A stretch of DNA of 47,002 bases from Curvibacter soli (GTDB lineage: Bacteria > Pseudomonadota > Gammaproteobacteria > Burkholderiales > Burkholderiaceae_C): positions 1 to 47,002 of the forward strand of contig NZ_JARGEN010000013.1 of the NCBI RefSeq assembly GCF_029211125.1, written 5' to 3'. Position numbers and translations under genes: made by a program. The first letter of the stretch is position 1. The number at the start of each line of letters is the position of its first letter. The notes under the pieces were generated by a model. The model was not told where the DNA came from. It made no database searches and was given only the letters and a program-made list of their open reading frames with translations. Positions 43,072 through 47,002 of the stretch are shown in pieces.

Positions 43072-43118
43072 TTATATGTCCCACACGATACAGCGATTAC
43101 CGACGCCTGCGCCATTCC

Positions 43119-44752
<1,634 letters not shown>

Positions 44753-44806
44753 TTGCCGCCTGCCGCTGCGCGCTACAGCCGCGGGGATAGTCCAGACACG
44801 CCGTCG

Positions 44807-45487
44807 ATGCAGGTGTCGCAACTCGATCTGGCCGCCGTCTGGCTGACGCTGGAACTGGCCTCGATGACCACGGCGCTGCTGCTGGTGGTCGGCACGCCGA
44901 TCGCCTGGTGGCTGGCGCGCACGCGCTCGTTCATGAAAGGGCCCGTCGGCGCCATTGTGGCGCTGCCGCTGGTGCTGCCGCCCACGGTGCTCGGCTTCTA
45001 CCTGCTGGTGCTGATGGGGCCGAACGGCCCCGTCGGCCAGTTGACCGGCTCGCTCGGGCTGGGCACGCTGCCCTTTACCTTCGCCGGCCTGGTCGTGGGC
45101 TCGACCATCTACTCCATGCCCTTCGTCGTGCAGCCGCTGCAGAACGCCTTCGAGGCGATCGGCGAACGCCCGTTGGAAGCCGCGGCGACGCTGCGCGCCG
45201 GCGCATGGGACCGTTTCGTCACCATCGCGCTGCCGCTGGCGCGGCCCGGCTTCGTCACCGCGGCCATCCTCGGCTTCGCCCACACGGTGGGCGAGTTCGG
45301 CATCGTGCTGATGATTGGCGGCAACATCCCGGGCCGCACGCGCACGGTCTCCGTGCAGATATTCAACCACGTCGAAGGCATGGAATACGCCCAGGCACAC
45401 TGGCTGGCCGGGGGCATGGTGCTGTTCTCCTTCTTCGTGCTGCTGACGCTCTATTCCTGCGGCCGCTTCAAGCCGGGCTTGCAATGA
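44807..45487 (+). CDS. modB: Molybdate ABC transporter permease ModB
   Basis: This 226-residue inner-membrane permease has about five transmembrane segments (for example [25 protein letters not shown] and [24 protein letters not shown]). It has the ABC-permease coupling motif [29 protein letters not shown] and the end [17 protein letters not shown] typical of ModB. The start at 44807 is chosen over an upstream TTG. Its stop overlaps the modC ATG. Confidence 0.94.
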   Translation: MQVSQLDLAAVWLTLELASMTTALLLVVGTPIAWWLARTRSFMKGPVGAIVALPLVLPPTVLGFYLLVLMGPNGPVGQLTGSLGLGTLPFTFAGLVVGSTIYSMPFVVQPLQNAFEAIGERPLEAAATLRAGAWDRFVTIALPLARPGFVTAAILGFAHTVGEFGIVLMIGGNIPGRTRTVSVQIFNHVEGMEYAQAHWLAGGMVLFSFFVLLTLYSCGRFKPGLQ

Positions 45488-46599
45488 AACATGTTTCCTC
45501 CGGCTCGGGGCGGCTGCCGGGCGATGGCATCCAGGCGCGCTTTCATCTCGATTACCCCGGCTTCACGCTCGATGTCGACCTGAACCTGCCCGGGCGCGGC
45601 GTGACGGCGCTGTTCGGCAGTTCCGGCTGCGGCAAGACCACCTGCCTGCGCTGCGTCGCCGGCCTGGAGCGGGCCCCGGCGGCGCGCCTGGCGGTCAACG
45701 GCCAGCTCTGGCAGGACACCGAGGCGGGCGTGTTCGTGCCCACGCACCGGCGCGCCCTGGGCTACGTGTTCCAGGAAGCCAGCCTGTTTCCGCACCTGTC
45801 GGTGCGGCGCAATCTGGAATACGGCATGCAGCGGGTGCCGGCCGCCGAACGCCGGGTGGCCTGGGCGCAGGCGCTGGAACTGCTCGGCATCGCCCACCTG
45901 CTCGAGCGCATGCCCGGGGGGCTTTCCGGCGGCGAGCGCCAGCGCGTCGGCATGGCCCGTGCGCTGCTGACCAGTCCGCGCCTGCTGCTGATGGACGAGC
46001 CGCTGGCGGCCCTGGACCTGAAACGCAAGGGCGAGATCCTGCCCTACCTGGAGCGCCTGCACGACGAGCTCGACATCCCGATCCTGTATGTGAGCCATTC
46101 GCCCGACGAGGTGGCGCGGCTGGCCGATTACGTGGTGCTGCTCGACGAGGGCCGGGCGGTGGCCCAGGGCGGCCTGCAGGAGACGCTGGCGCGGCTCGAT
46201 CTGCCCACGGCGCTGGCCGAGGATGCCGGCGTGGTCATCGAGTCGGTGGTGGCCGGGCACGACGATGCCTACCACCTGACCCGGCTCGACTTTCCCGGCG
46301 GCAGCGTGCTGGTCGCGCGCCGGCCCGAGGCGCTGGGGCGCCGGCTGCGTTTTCGCGTGCAGGCGCGCGACGTCAGCCTGGCCACCCAGCGCCTGGAGTG
46401 CACCACCATCACCAACTTGCTGCCGGTGCGCGTGATCGAGGTGGCCGATGCCGATACGCCCGCCCATGTGCTGGTGCGCCTGGACGCGGCAGGCACGTCG
46501 CTGCTGGCACGCATCACGCGGCGCTCCTGCGACAAGCTGGAGATCCGCCCCGGGCGGCAGATGTGGGCGCAGATCAAGACGGTGGCGCTGCTGGGCTGA
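45484..46599 (+). CDS. modC: Molybdate ABC transporter ATPase ModC
   Basis: This 371-residue ATPase has Walker A GSSGCGKT near residue 45, Q-loop FQEASLF, signature [16 protein letters not shown], Walker [13 protein letters not shown] and the switch VSHSPDE. A C-terminal Mop/TOBE domain (about 290-371; [17 protein letters not shown]) is characteristic of ModC. It overlaps modB by four bases. It ends the mod operon; a hairpin terminator follows at 46682. Confidence 0.95.
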   Translation: MKHVSSGSGRLPGDGIQARFHLDYPGFTLDVDLNLPGRGVTALFGSSGCGKTTCLRCVAGLERAPAARLAVNGQLWQDTEAGVFVPTHRRALGYVFQEASLFPHLSVRRNLEYGMQRVPAAERRVAWAQALELLGIAHLLERMPGGLSGGERQRVGMARALLTSPRLLLMDEPLAALDLKRKGEILPYLERLHDELDIPILYVSHSPDEVARLADYVVLLDEGRAVAQGGLQETLARLDLPTALAEDAGVVIESVVAGHDDAYHLTRLDFPGGSVLVARRPEALGRRLRFRVQARDVSLATQRLECTTITNLLPVRVIEVADADTPAHVLVRLDAAGTSLLARITRRSCDKLEIRPGRQMWAQIKTVALLG

Positions 46600-47002
46600 C
46601 CGACTTTCCGCGCGCTGGGCCCCCTGCGCGGGCTGGGCGCGGGCACATGCAGGCGCTTGTGAGACAATCCGCCTTCGTTCCACAGCCCCGCAACCAGCGT
46701 TGCCGGGGCTGTTTTGTTTGACTTATCTAGGACTTACGCAAAAGCCATGGAGAGCGATGGACTTCTGAGTTCCTGACGCAAGTAGTCTGAGAGCAACGAA
46801 CTTTTGAGCTGGTACACAGTGGAGGCACTTGCAGAATTCAAAATAGCAGCAGGCCGGAATTCGCTCAGTGCTCAAATTTTGAGCACTTTTCAACGACCAA
46901 GAAGAACGCAGAGCGTTATCGCATCGATTTCCCCTTGTTTGGCCCACGGTTCATCCTCGCAAGGCCCTGCGAGCTGGGTTTGAAATGAGTGTGGGCTAAA
47001 AC
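46600..47002. other. Non-coding right flank
   Basis: After modC there is a terminator (46682-46716), then about 290 bases of lower GC content without a convincing gene. They include TAGGACTTACGCAAAAG near 46727, a CACTTGCAGAATTC sequence near 46828 related to the left-flank inverted repeat, and a perfect palindrome GTGCTCAAATTTTGAGCAC at 46868-46886 followed by TTTT. This resembles decayed mobile DNA. Confidence 0.5.
46682..46716 (+). terminator. Rho-independent terminator after modC
   Basis: ACAGCCCCGCAAC and GTTGCCGGGGCTGT form a 13-base-pair stem with a single bulge and a four-base loop, followed by TTTTGTTTG. It lies about 80 bases after the modC stop. Confidence 0.85.

Larger units (their letters stand above)
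42910..43118. promoter_or_regulatory. mop-modE control region
   Basis: This 209-base region holds a perfect TGT-N10-ACA palindrome (42975-42990) and a sigma-54 match for modE (43056-43071). It also has CGTTGTATGC at 42949-42958, which resembles one half of the ModE-type palindrome at 40365, and ATACA-N9-TGTAT near 43010-43030. NifA/sigma-54 and ModE inputs are both possible. Confidence 0.5.

Noticed and set aside
46723-46947. Minus-strand ORF of 74 codons at the right edge
   Set aside because: It lies in repeat-like, low-GC DNA, covers the 19-base palindrome and has no recognisable product.

Overview
The window is a high-GC molybdenum-nitrogenase (nif) island. It comes from a diazotrophic betaproteobacterium, most likely of the Comamonadaceae/Burkholderiales type. 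The evidence for this is the nif gene content and order, the Isc-style FeS genes, NifA without NifL, and intergenic repeats of a kind I associate with Comamonadaceae; I could not test the assignment by search. The coding part runs from about 0.7 kb to 46.6 kb with very short gaps and many ATGA start/stop overlaps. I see no rRNA, tRNA, CRISPR array, complete insertion sequence or replication origin.

Layout. (1) 734-5655, minus strand: a nif-linked isc operon, iscS-iscU-erpA/iscA type-iscA-hscA-fdx, without iscR or hscB. (2) 5990-7705, plus: nifA of the oxygen-sensitive four-cysteine class, divergent from iscS. (3) 7854-8768, minus: a cysM-type cysteine synthase. (4) 9006-19964, plus: nifB, fdxN, a nif IscA, a TPR-like protein, a 4Fe4S LRV protein, two nifZ-type genes, a conserved small gene, nifS, nifT, then an accessory module. 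That module holds a small protein, a DegT-fold protein without the PLP lysine, a SIR2-like protein, a 2Fe-2S ferredoxin, an amine-oxidase-like flavoprotein and a small protein. (5) 19965-20748: a decayed patch with a truncated monooxygenase and an inverted-repeat element. (6) 20749-27211, minus: an accessory operon with a truncated hemoglobin, an unknown protein, an ankyrin protein, a SagB-type oxidoreductase, a rhodanese-ankyrin protein, an ArsC/NifO-like protein, an FmdB zinc ribbon, an Ohr/OsmC protein, an unknown protein and a molybdopterin-fold protein. (7) 27600-34710, plus: nifHDK plus six small or unfamiliar genes. (8) 34908-39969, plus: nifE, nifN, nifX, two NifX-linked genes, fdxB and nifQ. 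(9) 40418-42491: a globin-like gene, a coupled ORF and a luciferase-like monooxygenase behind a ModE-type palindrome. (10) 42481-46599: a molbindin, modE and modABC.

How the genes work together. IscS/IscU/HscA/Fdx, NifS and CysM supply sulfur and FeS clusters. NifB, FdxN, NifEN, NifX and NifQ build FeMo-co. NifZ and NifT go with maturation of NifDK. ModABC, Mop and ModE provide molybdate. NifA with sigma-54 probably drives most units. GG-N10-GC promoter matches lie before iscS, nifA, nifB, nifH, nifE, modE and the globin operon. TGT-N10-ACA NifA sites lie before nifB, between the globin gene and nifH, and before modE. An extended half-site TTTGTCGC recurs at four of these promoters.

The least explained parts are the two accessory modules (15.3-20.0 kb and 20.7-27.2 kb), the genes between nifK and nifE, the possible NifA control of mod genes and ModE control of the 40.4 kb operon, and a family of nested-hairpin repeats. 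One repeat copy sits in frame inside a translationally coupled ORF.
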